Source of the DNA: Flavobacteriaceae bacterium
GTDB lineage: Bacteria > Bacteroidota > Bacteroidia > Flavobacteriales > Flavobacteriaceae
Reading direction: 5' to 3'
Length of the DNA: 40,118 nt
Assembly: GCA_018647605.1 (NCBI GenBank)
Contig: JABGSU010000012.1
Span: 1-40,118, forward strand
The notes beneath the pieces were generated by a model. That model saw nothing but the letters and a program-made list of their open reading frames with translations, had not been told where the DNA came from and ran no database searches. Numbering within the stretch: the first letter of the stretch is position 1; each line of letters begins with the position of its first letter. The translations under genes and the position numbers were made by a program. Below, in pieces: positions 1-9,592 of the stretch.

Positions 1-764
1 ACACAATTCATTTGTGCTCTAAAGTGAGGCATGTAGGCAGAATGCAATACGTCCTGAGAGCGCATTTTAAAAATAACTTCTCTACCTGTAGGCAAGTGCA
101 ATTCTTGCACCACTACATCGTCAAAACCATTGGGGTCGGTAGCATCAATTCCAACGAGATTTTTTCCATCAAAATCTTGTAAAAAACGAACATTGGCATC
201 ACCCAAAACGCCATCTTCTCCAGCATAACGGGCTTTCCAATTGAACTGCTGAGCATATAGCTCTACCACCAAAGCATCTTCATTTTCTTCAACCGTCATG
301 ATATCTGTCCAAGTGTACAATCCGTATAGGATCAACCCTGCCAATGCAATTACAGGGATGATGGTCCAGATGGCTTCCAATCGGTCATTGTCTGCATAAA
401 ACAAAGCTTTTTTACCCTTTTCACCTCTGTATTTATAGGCAAAATAATGCAAAAGGGCTTGAGTAATCGTCTGTGTAAAAAAGATGATAGCAAACGAAAT
501 CCACATCAGATTGTCATACTCAATGCCGTGTTCTGATGATGCATCGGGCAAGAGTACATCTCCCCATTTCCAGAAGGAAAACAAGGTGATAGCATAAATG
601 AATATCAAAAAGGCAAACATCATCTGTCCGTTCCAACGGTTGTCATCGTCATCTGCTACCTGAGTGTTCTCTTTTTTAGGTTGAGACAATTCAAATATCT
701 TGGTGATTTGCCAGATGGCAATTGCGATCAACGCTAAAACCGTAAGTGTCAATAAAATCGTCAT
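1..764 (-). CDS. coxB: cytochrome c oxidase subunit II (3' part missing at window edge)
   Basis: Reverse-strand translation from ATG at 764: MTILLTLTVLALIAIAIWQITKIFEL...DNRWNGQMMFAF...WTIIPVIALAGLILYGLYTW...VVELYAQQFNWKARYAGEDGVLG...; two TM helices plus CuA-domain start; runs off the left edge; lies just after actF. Confidence 0.93.
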   Translation of the reverse strand, partial: MTILLTLTVLALIAIAIWQITKIFELSQPKKENTQVADDDDNRWNGQMMFAFLIFIYAITLFSFWKWGDVLLPDASSEHGIEYDNLMWISFAIIFFTQTITQALLHYFAYKYRGEKGKKALFYADNDRLEAIWTIIPVIALAGLILYGLYTWTDIMTVEENEDALVVELYAQQFNWKARYAGEDGVLGDANVRFLQDFDGKNLVGIDATDPNGFDDVVVQELHLPTGREVIFKMRSQDVLHSAYMPHFRAQMNC

Positions 765-783
765 TTATCTTACCATTAATTGA

Positions 784-2163
784 TTAATAGTGAAAGCGTT
801 CACTCTCTCCCATGAATGGATCTCCAACTGCATGAAGTGGTGCTTTCGAAATTTCTTTAAATACAACAAACAAGAACAGTCCAAAGAAGAATGAAAATCC
901 TCCCAATTCGGCAACACCAATGAACCACTGGTCTCCTACGGCCGAAGGCATGATCATGTTGAATACGTCTATATAATGCCCCAGTAGGATCACAATACCC
1001 GCCATAACAATAAAGTAATTGAGACGTTTGTAATCACTGTTCATCAAAATCAATAGTGGGAATATAAAATTCATGACCAACATACCGAAAAAAGGTAGGT
1101 TGTAGTCCTCAATTCGAGTGATGAAATAAGTCACCTCTTCAGGAATGTTGGAGTACCAAATGAGCATGAATTGTGAAAACCACAAATAGGTCCAGAAAAT
1201 ACTGACGCCAAACATAAATTTTCCTAAATCGTGGATGTGGCTGTCATTAACTTTTTCAAGATAGCCTTTCGACTTGAGGTAAATCGTGATCAAGGCAATA
1301 GTGGTTATACCTGATACAAACATACTGGCAAAAACATACCAGCCGAAGAGTGTACTGAACCAATGGGGATCAATAGACATCACCCAATCCCATGACATCA
1401 TGGATTCTGTTACAATAAAGAATACCAAAAATGCCGCTGAAATTCTAAAGTTCTTTTTGTGATTGGAGATGTCCTTGGCTTGGTCTTGCGCCAAAGAGAA
1501 TTTTCTCGAGAAATAACGATAGGTCGTCCATCCACCAATATAAATCAACGCGCGGGTTAAAAACCCTGGAACGTTGAGAAAGCCTACTTTTCCTTGAATC
1601 AATTTATCATGGGCCACCACTTCAGGATCCATCCAAATAAAAAGATGATTGAAATGCATTCCTGACAGTAGGAGGATTACAAAAACAACGAGTGCACCAG
1701 GCAACAAATAAGCGGTAATGCCTTCCATTACTCTAAAAAGAGTAGGAGACCAACCTGCCTGTGCGGCTCGGTTAACAGCATAAAAGGCTAGTGAACCTAG
1801 GGCAATCATCATAAAGAAGAAGGCCGCTACATAAAGAGCTGCCCATGGTCTATTTTGTAGTTGGTGTAACAAATGTTCACCGTGGTGATCTTCACCATGC
1901 TCCTCTCCATGTGTAGAAGCAGCTTGATGTTCTCCTTCTGCGTGGGAATCAACCTTATGATCGGCTCCATGACTATCAGCAGTTCCGTGTCCTTCACCGT
2001 GATGCGGATCGGCTACCATAGCGGTTGCTTCCTCAACAGTATCGGGAGCAGTTAAAAATCCATAGGTCAAACCTAGAAATCCAACAACCATCAAAATGAT
2101 GGAAAAGTTTCTTAATTTATTTGTAAAAGTATACATACCGCTGTTCAATAAATTATTTGTCAA
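784..2163 (-). CDS. actF: alternative complex III subunit ActF (quinol:cytochrome c oxidoreductase membrane subunit)
   Basis: 459-aa polytopic membrane protein with a His-rich N-terminal segment; position in actABCDEF-cox order. Confidence 0.88.
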   Translation of the reverse strand: MTNNLLNSGMYTFTNKLRNFSIILMVVGFLGLTYGFLTAPDTVEEATAMVADPHHGEGHGTADSHGADHKVDSHAEGEHQAASTHGEEHGEDHHGEHLLHQLQNRPWAALYVAAFFFMMIALGSLAFYAVNRAAQAGWSPTLFRVMEGITAYLLPGALVVFVILLLSGMHFNHLFIWMDPEVVAHDKLIQGKVGFLNVPGFLTRALIYIGGWTTYRYFSRKFSLAQDQAKDISNHKKNFRISAAFLVFFIVTESMMSWDWVMSIDPHWFSTLFGWYVFASMFVSGITTIALITIYLKSKGYLEKVNDSHIHDLGKFMFGVSIFWTYLWFSQFMLIWYSNIPEEVTYFITRIEDYNLPFFGMLVMNFIFPLLILMNSDYKRLNYFIVMAGIVILLGHYIDVFNMIMPSAVGDQWFIGVAELGGFSFFFGLFLFVVFKEISKAPLHAVGDPFMGESERFHY

Positions 2164-2707
2164 TTAGGTTTTCTCTCAACTCCGTAACATGTTGTGCAAT
2201 TTGCCACCTTTCGGTTGCATTAACTTGTCCAGCATGGGATCCCATTGCGTTTCTACCATACATTAATACGTGATAGATACTTCCGGGTGTAATGTCGCGA
2301 TCTGCATAATTGGGTACGCCCAAGTATTTTTCACGGGTCATCAATATGCCTTGTCCATCTCCTTTTTTTCCATGACAGACGGCACAATAGATAGCGTATA
2401 ATTCTTTGCCCTGATTGAGGTTATCTTCAGTGATTTCAATAGGAGATTTAAGATCTGCTTTGGCCGATTCATATCCTTCGTTACTATCGGGATAGTCGTA
2501 AGGAACCCACCCTCTGTTAATCGAACCCTCTACAGGGAGCTGGGCTTCAATACCGTTAGCAAAAGCATCGGAATCTGCATAAGTTTCATATCCCACTGGT
2601 TCATACATATTAGGGAAATATTGATAATTGGGTTTAGATGGGTTGAAACAAGATTGTAAGCTCAACAGCAGTGCCATAAGCACCCAAAAAGAAGTTGTTC
2701 TATTCAT
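2153..2707 (-). CDS. actE: alternative complex III subunit ActE, mono-heme cytochrome c lipoprotein
   Basis: MNRTTSFWVLMALLLSLQSC lipobox; one CAVCH heme motif; start placed at the internal ATG (2707) giving a proper signal peptide. Confidence 0.88.
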   Translation of the reverse strand: MNRTTSFWVLMALLLSLQSCFNPSKPNYQYFPNMYEPVGYETYADSDAFANGIEAQLPVEGSINRGWVPYDYPDSNEGYESAKADLKSPIEITEDNLNQGKELYAIYCAVCHGKKGDGQGILMTREKYLGVPNYADRDITPGSIYHVLMYGRNAMGSHAGQVNATERWQIAQHVTELRENLIDK

Positions 2708-3239
2708 CATCGCCCTTTTTTTCAATGGTTGTAATATCAATGGCTCCCGTCTCTTTTAACAAGGATTTGATTTCTTTTTCGTTGTTGTGCAACTCAATTT
2801 CGATCAAAAATTTATCGTCAGTGGTCAGGGGGTTTGGATTTTCTGCTTCTTTAAATGGCCATAGCTTACTTCTTAGGTAAAAGGTAATGACCATTAAGTG
2901 AGCGGCAAAAAATACCGTCATTTCAAACATGATGGGAACGAAAGCAGGCATGTTTTCCAAATAGGAAAAACTTGGCTTCCCTCCGATATTTTGTGGCCAA
3001 TCTTCGATCATGATATAATTCATCATCATTACAGCCACGGCAAAACCTATACATCCGTATATAAAGGCCATGATCGAAATACGGGTTTCGGCCAATCCAA
3101 GGGCTTTGTCTAAACCATGGACTGGAAAAGGAGTGTAAACCTCTTCAATATGGTGCTTTTTCTCGCGGATCGATTTTACTGCAGACAACAGTACATCGTC
3201 GTCGTCGTATAAAGCGTGTATTACTTGATTACTGCTCAT
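2700..3239 (-). CDS. actD: alternative complex III subunit ActD (DUF3341)
   Basis: MSSNQVIHALYDDDDVLLSAVKSIREKKHHIEEVYTPFPVHGLDKALG...; start taken at 3239 rather than the ORF-track start 3413, which lies inside actC. Confidence 0.88.
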   Translation of the reverse strand: MSSNQVIHALYDDDDVLLSAVKSIREKKHHIEEVYTPFPVHGLDKALGLAETRISIMAFIYGCIGFAVAVMMMNYIMIEDWPQNIGGKPSFSYLENMPAFVPIMFEMTVFFAAHLMVITFYLRSKLWPFKEAENPNPLTTDDKFLIEIELHNNEKEIKSLLKETGAIDITTIEKKGDDE

Positions 3240-4621
3240 TCGCCGTCTCTTAATTTTTTGTAGTTCTCTCCAGAGGATTTTAAAATGGTTTTTACTTCTG
3301 CCTGAGCAATCACAGGGAATGTTCTGGAATAAAGCAAAAACAGTACAAAGAAAAATCCTATGGTACCTATAAATATTCCTATGTCCACAAAGGTGGGGGA
3401 AAACATGGTCCAAGAGGAAGGTAGATAATCCCTGTGCAATGAAGTCACAATGATTACAAATCGTTCAAACCACATACCAATGTTCACCACTATTGAAATT
3501 ATAAAGGAAAATACGATACTGGTTCTCAATTTTTTAAACCACATGAATTGTGGGGAGAAAACATTACAGGTCATCATGGACCAATAGGCCCACCAGTAGG
3601 GTCCTGTTGCTCTGTTAAGGAAGGCATACTGTTCGTATTCTACTCCTGAATACCAAGCGATAAACAACTCGGTAATATAGGCAACACCCACAATAGAGCC
3701 AGTGATCATGATAACGATATTCATCAACTCAATGTGTTGCACAGTGATATAGTCTTCCAAATGGGAAACCTTACGCATGATAATCAATAAGGTATTTACC
3801 ATAGCAAAGCCTGAAAATATAGCTCCAGCCACAAAATAGGGAGGGAAAATAGTGGTGTGCCAACCTGGAATAACTGAGGTGGCAAAGTCAAAAGATACAA
3901 TGGTATGAACGGAGAGTACCAATGGTGTAGCCAATCCTGCCAAAACCAATGAAACTTCTTCAAATCGTTGCCAATCTTTGGCCCTACCCGACCAACCAAA
4001 GCTCAAAAGACTGTATATTTTCTTTTGGAATGGCTTAATGGCTCGATCACGAATCATGGCAAAGTCAGGCAATAATCCCGTCCACCAAAAAACCAATGAA
4101 ACCGATAAATAGGTAGAAATGGCAAATACGTCCCACAAAAGCGGGGAGTTAAAATTCACCCAGAGGGAGCCGAACGTATTGGGAATGGGCAAAACCCAGT
4201 ATGCCAACCATGGTCGTCCCATGTGTATGATGGGAAATAATCCCGCTTGGATTACAGAGAATATGGTCATGGCTTCCGCAGATCGGTTGATGGCCATTCT
4301 CCATTTTTGTCTGAATAATAGAAGTACTGCAGAAATCAAAGTCCCTGCATGACCAATTCCTACCCACCATACAAAGTTGGTGATGTCCCAAGCCCAACCT
4401 ACTGTTTTATTCAAGCCCCACGTTCCTATTCCTGTACCTATGGTATAGGCAATACAGCCCAATCCCCATAGGAAGGCAGTTAGGGCAATACCGAAAACAA
4501 TCCACCATTGGCGATTGGCTTTTCCCTCTACGGGGGCCGCCACGTCAACTGTGACATCGTGATACGTCTTGTCGCCAGTTACTAAGGGTTTTCTTATAGG
4601 TGCTTCGTAATGAGATGCCAT
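3236..4621 (-). CDS. actC: alternative complex III subunit ActC (NrfD/PsrC-like membrane quinol-binding subunit)
   Basis: 461-aa NrfD-like polytopic protein (GIGHAGTLISAVLLLFRQKWR); operon position. Confidence 0.92.
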   Translation of the reverse strand: MASHYEAPIRKPLVTGDKTYHDVTVDVAAPVEGKANRQWWIVFGIALTAFLWGLGCIAYTIGTGIGTWGLNKTVGWAWDITNFVWWVGIGHAGTLISAVLLLFRQKWRMAINRSAEAMTIFSVIQAGLFPIIHMGRPWLAYWVLPIPNTFGSLWVNFNSPLLWDVFAISTYLSVSLVFWWTGLLPDFAMIRDRAIKPFQKKIYSLLSFGWSGRAKDWQRFEEVSLVLAGLATPLVLSVHTIVSFDFATSVIPGWHTTIFPPYFVAGAIFSGFAMVNTLLIIMRKVSHLEDYITVQHIELMNIVIMITGSIVGVAYITELFIAWYSGVEYEQYAFLNRATGPYWWAYWSMMTCNVFSPQFMWFKKLRTSIVFSFIISIVVNIGMWFERFVIIVTSLHRDYLPSSWTMFSPTFVDIGIFIGTIGFFFVLFLLYSRTFPVIAQAEVKTILKSSGENYKKLRDGE

Positions 4622-4640
4622 ACGATTGGTTTTTCTATTT

Positions 4641-7600
4641 CTAAGATTCGTCAGTGTTTCTTACCATGGTTTGATACATGACATTGGGTTTTGTCCCTAC
4701 GCTTTCCAGTAAATGATACATTCTATCTTCTTCTTTCAACGCAGCCACTTGGCTATCTTTATCGTTGATGTCTCCAAAAACAATCGCTCCGTTGCTGCAA
4801 GCATTGGAACATGCTGTCTGAAATTCTCCATCTTCAATAGGTCTTCCTTCCAACTTGGCATCCAATATGGTTTTTTGAGTCATCTGGATACACATGGAAC
4901 ATTTTTCCATTACCCCTCTTGATCGAACCACCACATCGGGATTCAGTACCATACGGCCCAAATCGTTATTCATGTGATAATCAAACTCATCATTTTTATT
5001 GTATAGGAACCAATTGAACCTTCTCACTTTATAAGGGCAGTTATTGGCACAATAACGCGTTCCAACACATCGGTTATAGGCCATATGATTTTGACCTTGT
5101 CGACCATGGGAAGAGGCCGCCACTGGGCAAACCGTTTCACAAGGAGCATGGTTACAGTGCTGACACATTACGGGTTGGAAAGCAACCTGTGGGTTTTCAG
5201 ATGCATTTTCCATCTCACCAAAAGTGGTCAATGAATCTCCTAAACCTGAAATATCTTCTTTGGTTTGATCGTCATCTCCAAAAGTTTCTCCAGAAGAATA
5301 ATAACGATCAATTCTCAACCAGTGCATATCTCTTGACTTTCTGATTTCTTGTTTTCCTACAACAGGAACATTGTTTTCAGAATGACAGGCAATCACACAA
5401 GCACCACAACCGGTACAGGCGTTTAGGTCGATAGACATATTAAAATGATGACCCACGGAACGGTCAAAAGCTTGCCACATGTCAACCTCTGGGGAAGTGA
5501 CTTCGTATTCCATATGGTTTTTAGAAACTTTTGGAATAGCGTTCCAGTATTTTTTATCCTTAGTGTTAAAAACCTCCAAGGTCGTCTCTTTGACGATGTC
5601 TCCCCTTCCCATTAGGGTGTTGTGCAATTGCACACAGGCAAACTCGTGAAAACCATCTGCAAGTGATATTCTTACTTCTTGGACAGCATCAAAATTATTG
5701 TATAAAGGGTAGGCATCAACACCCACTTGCATTTCATCTTGCAAACCTCTTTTTTCACCATATCCAAAGGCCAGACCTACTGTCCCTTTGGCTTGACCTG
5801 GTTGAATGATTACAGGAGCAACGAGGCTTTTGCTTCCTACGGTTACATTGGCATAACTTCCATTGAGAGCTCCATCGGCGACATTAACATTCTTGAGGCC
5901 AATGTTTTTAGCATCAGCAGCAGAAACGGTCAGGTAATTGTCCCATGACACCCTTGAAATAGGATCTGGAAATTCTTGTAACCAAGGGTTGTTGGACTGC
6001 TGACCATCACCCATTCCTGTTTTTGGATACAATACCAATGAAAGAGCAGATGAGGATACTTTTGATAATGTTTTGATCTGACGGCTAACGTCAAAAGAGA
6101 CTTGGTCATATTCCATTAGCTCTTTGGCTGAAAAGAAACCATCGTGTAATGTCTGATTCCAAGAATTTCCACTGAGCATATTTTCCGCCCAATTGGATTT
6201 GATTTCTTGATAGTAAGTGCTGCTATTTCCAGAAAGTTTTAAAAGTACATCCTGAAATTGTTGGGTATCAAATAAAGGGCGAATTGTCGGTTGTGCTAAA
6301 GCGTAATGTCCCTTTTTAAATTCATAATCTCCCCAACTCTCAAGATAATGTGGAGTTGCAGCAATATATTGAGAAGCTGCAGCTGTTTCATCCTCTTTGA
6401 GGGCGAAAGCAACAGACAATTCTAATTTTGAAAGTGCTACTGTAAAGGCCTCAGCATTGGGAAGGGTTAAACTTGGATTCACACCAGCAGTAATAAGACC
6501 TTTTACCTTTCCACTTTTCATATCGCCAATTAATTTATTGACGGCTTGGTTACTTCCTTGACGGATAAGCTTTGGCTGGGCAGTATCAATGACTTCTGAT
6601 TGAAGGTGATCGTTGATCGCCAAAATCACTTCTTGAACGGCAACATCATCTATACCTGAGACTACAACCGCTTTGGACCCTGATTTTTGGAGGCGACTAA
6701 CAGCTTTAGCAACTGCCTTTTTTATCTGAGGGTTTAGATCATTGGTCAACGAAACTCCCTGAAGTTGTGCATAAATCTGCGCAACGATTTTTTTCTGAGT
6801 AGCAGGATCGGTTGGAATTCTGCGATCAGATTTGGCACCCGATAGGGTCATATTGGATTCAAACTGAACGTGAAAAGACATTTCAGTCTTCCCATTGTGT
6901 TTTTTGGGAGCCCTACTTTTGGCATAACCACTATCATATCCACCACCTTGCCAATCACCTAGAATGTCTGCTCCAATCGATACAATAGTCTCAGCTTTGG
7001 AAAAGTCGTAGTCTGCCAAAGCCCTAACACCATAGATTTTTTCGAAGGCATCCAGTGCGGGACTAACAGATAGTACATCGTAAGTTACATGGCTGACATT
7101 GGGAAACTCCGCAATAAATTTATCAATGATCAGCTGTGTAGTCGGGCTTGCAAAGGTTTGGGTCAGCAAGACTACAGGCTTATCTGAAACGGCCATCGCC
7201 TTGAGTTTGGCACCTACTTGGTCGTAAAGACCCTTCCATCTAATGTCTTTTCCAGCTGCCTTAGGACCTTGCAATCTGTTGATGTCATACATGGACAGTA
7301 CCGATGCATGTACTCGTGCATTCCCATCTCCTAGCGTGGGGGCCTCTTTGTTGTTTTCGACCTTGATGGGTCGACCCTCTCGGGTTTTTATAATGACGCT
7401 CCTAAAGTCATAGCCATCAGCAATTACCGTGGCGTAATAGTTTGCAATTCCAGGAATGATTTGTTCTGGTTGTACCACATAGGGTACCGATTTTATGACA
7501 GGACCCTCACAGGCGGCTAAACTAGCAGCAGCAGTACTGAACCCCACATATTTGAGAAAATCCCTACGGTTAGTATTGGATTGACTCATGGTTTGTTCGT

Positions 7601-7721
7601 CTCCCAAAAACTCGTCTACTGGAATTTTATCTACAAATTCATTTTGTTCCAGCTTTTGAACCAACTCATTTTCTTTGTCGAGTTGCGCTACGCTTTTCCA
7701 ATAAACTTTATTTGATGACAT
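4641..7721 (-). CDS. actB: alternative complex III subunit ActB (molybdopterin-oxidoreductase-like plus Fe-S domain)
   Basis: NRRDFLKYVGFSTAAASLAAC Tat-like signal; CTGCGACVIACHSENN, CQHCNHAPCETVCP and CANNCPYKVRRFN Fe-S motifs; 1026 aa. Confidence 0.93.
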   Translation of the reverse strand: MSSNKVYWKSVAQLDKENELVQKLEQNEFVDKIPVDEFLGDEQTMSQSNTNRRDFLKYVGFSTAAASLAACEGPVIKSVPYVVQPEQIIPGIANYYATVIADGYDFRSVIIKTREGRPIKVENNKEAPTLGDGNARVHASVLSMYDINRLQGPKAAGKDIRWKGLYDQVGAKLKAMAVSDKPVVLLTQTFASPTTQLIIDKFIAEFPNVSHVTYDVLSVSPALDAFEKIYGVRALADYDFSKAETIVSIGADILGDWQGGGYDSGYAKSRAPKKHNGKTEMSFHVQFESNMTLSGAKSDRRIPTDPATQKKIVAQIYAQLQGVSLTNDLNPQIKKAVAKAVSRLQKSGSKAVVVSGIDDVAVQEVILAINDHLQSEVIDTAQPKLIRQGSNQAVNKLIGDMKSGKVKGLITAGVNPSLTLPNAEAFTVALSKLELSVAFALKEDETAAASQYIAATPHYLESWGDYEFKKGHYALAQPTIRPLFDTQQFQDVLLKLSGNSSTYYQEIKSNWAENMLSGNSWNQTLHDGFFSAKELMEYDQVSFDVSRQIKTLSKVSSSALSLVLYPKTGMGDGQQSNNPWLQEFPDPISRVSWDNYLTVSAADAKNIGLKNVNVADGALNGSYANVTVGSKSLVAPVIIQPGQAKGTVGLAFGYGEKRGLQDEMQVGVDAYPLYNNFDAVQEVRISLADGFHEFACVQLHNTLMGRGDIVKETTLEVFNTKDKKYWNAIPKVSKNHMEYEVTSPEVDMWQAFDRSVGHHFNMSIDLNACTGCGACVIACHSENNVPVVGKQEIRKSRDMHWLRIDRYYSSGETFGDDDQTKEDISGLGDSLTTFGEMENASENPQVAFQPVMCQHCNHAPCETVCPVAASSHGRQGQNHMAYNRCVGTRYCANNCPYKVRRFNWFLYNKNDEFDYHMNNDLGRMVLNPDVVVRSRGVMEKCSMCIQMTQKTILDAKLEGRPIEDGEFQTACSNACSNGAIVFGDINDKDSQVAALKEEDRMYHLLESVGTKPNVMYQTMVRNTDES

Positions 7722-7739
7722 AATGTTGTTTAAACGTAT

Positions 7740-9068
7740 TTAATAGTGACACTTACCACATTCCAAACCGCCCATTTGAGCAACAGTAAGTTTTTCAACT
7801 CCGTACTTCTTAGACAGCTCGTCGTGTATTTTGGCGTAGTATTCATTGTCCTCAACTTTTATATTGGTTTCTCTATGACAATTAATACACCATCCCATGG
7901 TCAATGATGAATGCTGATACATTATTTCCATTTCCTCTACAGGACCATGACAGGTTTGACATTCAACACCTCCCACCTGAACATGCTGAGCGTGATTGAA
8001 ATAAACAAAGTCTGGCAGATTGTGAATCCTTACCCATTTAACAGGCTTAGTATCGCCTGTATAGGCCTGATTTTCTTCATCCCAACCTACAGCATCGTAT
8101 AGTTTCTTGATCTCTTTGGTATAGAATTCTTTAGTATAACCATTTTCTAAATCTTCCTCACCGTTGTATTCTGCTATATTTTTGTGACAGTTCATACACA
8201 CATTCAATGATGGAATTCCTGAATGTTTGGAAACCCTAGCAGAGGAGTGACAATACTTACACTCAATTTGATTGGCTCCTGCGTGTATTTTGTGTGAATA
8301 ATGAATCGGTTGTACCGGGGCATATCCTTGATCTATTCCCACTTGCATGAGAAATCCATAAACAAAATAGGCGCTGCTCAACAATAAAGTAATCACAGAC
8401 AGGAAGATCAAAAATTGATTTTTAGCAATCACCTGCCATAAAGGAGGTCGCTGTTCCTTGACTGGAGGTGTGATATCAACACCACTGGCAATAGCTATCC
8501 GTTTTAAAGTTTTTTGTACCAAAAACAACATAACCACCAGTAAGATAAATACCAGTGATAAGGCCCCTAGAATAAGATCATTATTAACACCCGAGTCTGA
8601 AGTTGCAGCAGTCTGCTGTGTTACAGCAGAAGCTACAGGGGCAGGAGGAGTATAATCAGTATAGGCAAGAATGTTATCAATGTCGGCATTAGACAACAGA
8701 GGGAAAGCGTTCATGGCTACCTTATTGTATTCTTCCCAAACAGCTACCGCTTGTGGGTCGCCATCTTTGATCATGGCAGCACTGTTCTTGATCCAACTGT
8801 ACAACCATTCACGTTCGTATTTTGCAGAAACGCCTTTAAGTGCTGGACCTACTGCTTTCTTATTCAGTTTGTGACAAGCTGCACAATTAGCATTGAATAA
8901 CTTTTTCCCTGCTTGGACGTCTGCTTCTTGAGCAAAGCCAGAAAGGGATGATAAAGAAATTATTAGTGAAATTAAAAAGACGCTAAATCTATTAAGATGC
9001 GTTCGTTTCGGTGAAACTACGGTCAATCTGTTTGAAAGGGCTAACAATATGTTTTTTCTAAAATCCAC
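7740..9068 (-). CDS. actA: alternative complex III subunit ActA, multiheme cytochrome c with an N-terminal class I cytochrome c domain
   Basis: Six CXXCH motifs: CAACH, CKYCH, CMNCH, CQTCH, CINCH, CGKCH. Confidence 0.9.
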   Translation of the reverse strand: MDFRKNILLALSNRLTVVSPKRTHLNRFSVFLISLIISLSSLSGFAQEADVQAGKKLFNANCAACHKLNKKAVGPALKGVSAKYEREWLYSWIKNSAAMIKDGDPQAVAVWEEYNKVAMNAFPLLSNADIDNILAYTDYTPPAPVASAVTQQTAATSDSGVNNDLILGALSLVFILLVVMLFLVQKTLKRIAIASGVDITPPVKEQRPPLWQVIAKNQFLIFLSVITLLLSSAYFVYGFLMQVGIDQGYAPVQPIHYSHKIHAGANQIECKYCHSSARVSKHSGIPSLNVCMNCHKNIAEYNGEEDLENGYTKEFYTKEIKKLYDAVGWDEENQAYTGDTKPVKWVRIHNLPDFVYFNHAQHVQVGGVECQTCHGPVEEMEIMYQHSSLTMGWCINCHRETNIKVEDNEYYAKIHDELSKKYGVEKLTVAQMGGLECGKCHY

Positions 9069-9205
9069 AACAAATTTAAGTCATAGACTTGTTAACTTAA
9101 AACCTCCCATTTAACATTTTTATAATTTATACCAATTCTAAATAACTGTTTAATTTAATTGACATTTATAAAGAGCGTTTTTTGTTTTTTTTGTTCTTTT
9201 GTGAA

Positions 9206-9592
9206 ATGACAAAACCTGTTTACAAATGGCTATTTACAATCATTTTGATTCTTTTATCGGTAAGTGAATTAATGGCTCAAGCTCTTTCGGTAAAGATTCA
9301 ACAAGATTCTTCCATCACCCGGCTGATGGCTGCCAAAAAAAATATTGATACTGAAAATTATTCTTCAAAATTTTATACCATCCAATTGTTTTACGGAAAC
9401 AACAAAAGGGCAGAAGAACTGTATGAAAATTTCAAAAGGGATTTTCCAAATTGGGAGGTGGACTTGAGTTTCGAAACCCCAAACTACAAAGTCCAAGTGG
9501 GTAGATTTAAAGACTACTATTTCGGCCTAAACAAACTCAAAGAAATTAAAAAGGTTTATCCTGCCGCTTTTCTACTCGAAATAAAAGACTAA
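9206..9592 (+). CDS. SPOR-domain (sporulation-related repeat) secreted protein
   Basis: [25 protein letters not shown] signal peptide; [53 protein letters not shown]-like. Confidence 0.72.
   Translation: MTKPVYKWLFTIILILLSVSELMAQALSVKIQQDSSITRLMAAKKNIDTENYSSKFYTIQLFYGNNKRAEELYENFKRDFPNWEVDLSFETPNYKVQVGRFKDYYFGLNKLKEIKKVYPAAFLLEIKD

Noticed and set aside
9071-9078. TAAATTTG on the minus strand as actA promoter
   Set aside because: Only 3 nt from the actA ATG and no -33 TTG at proper spacing; not convincing
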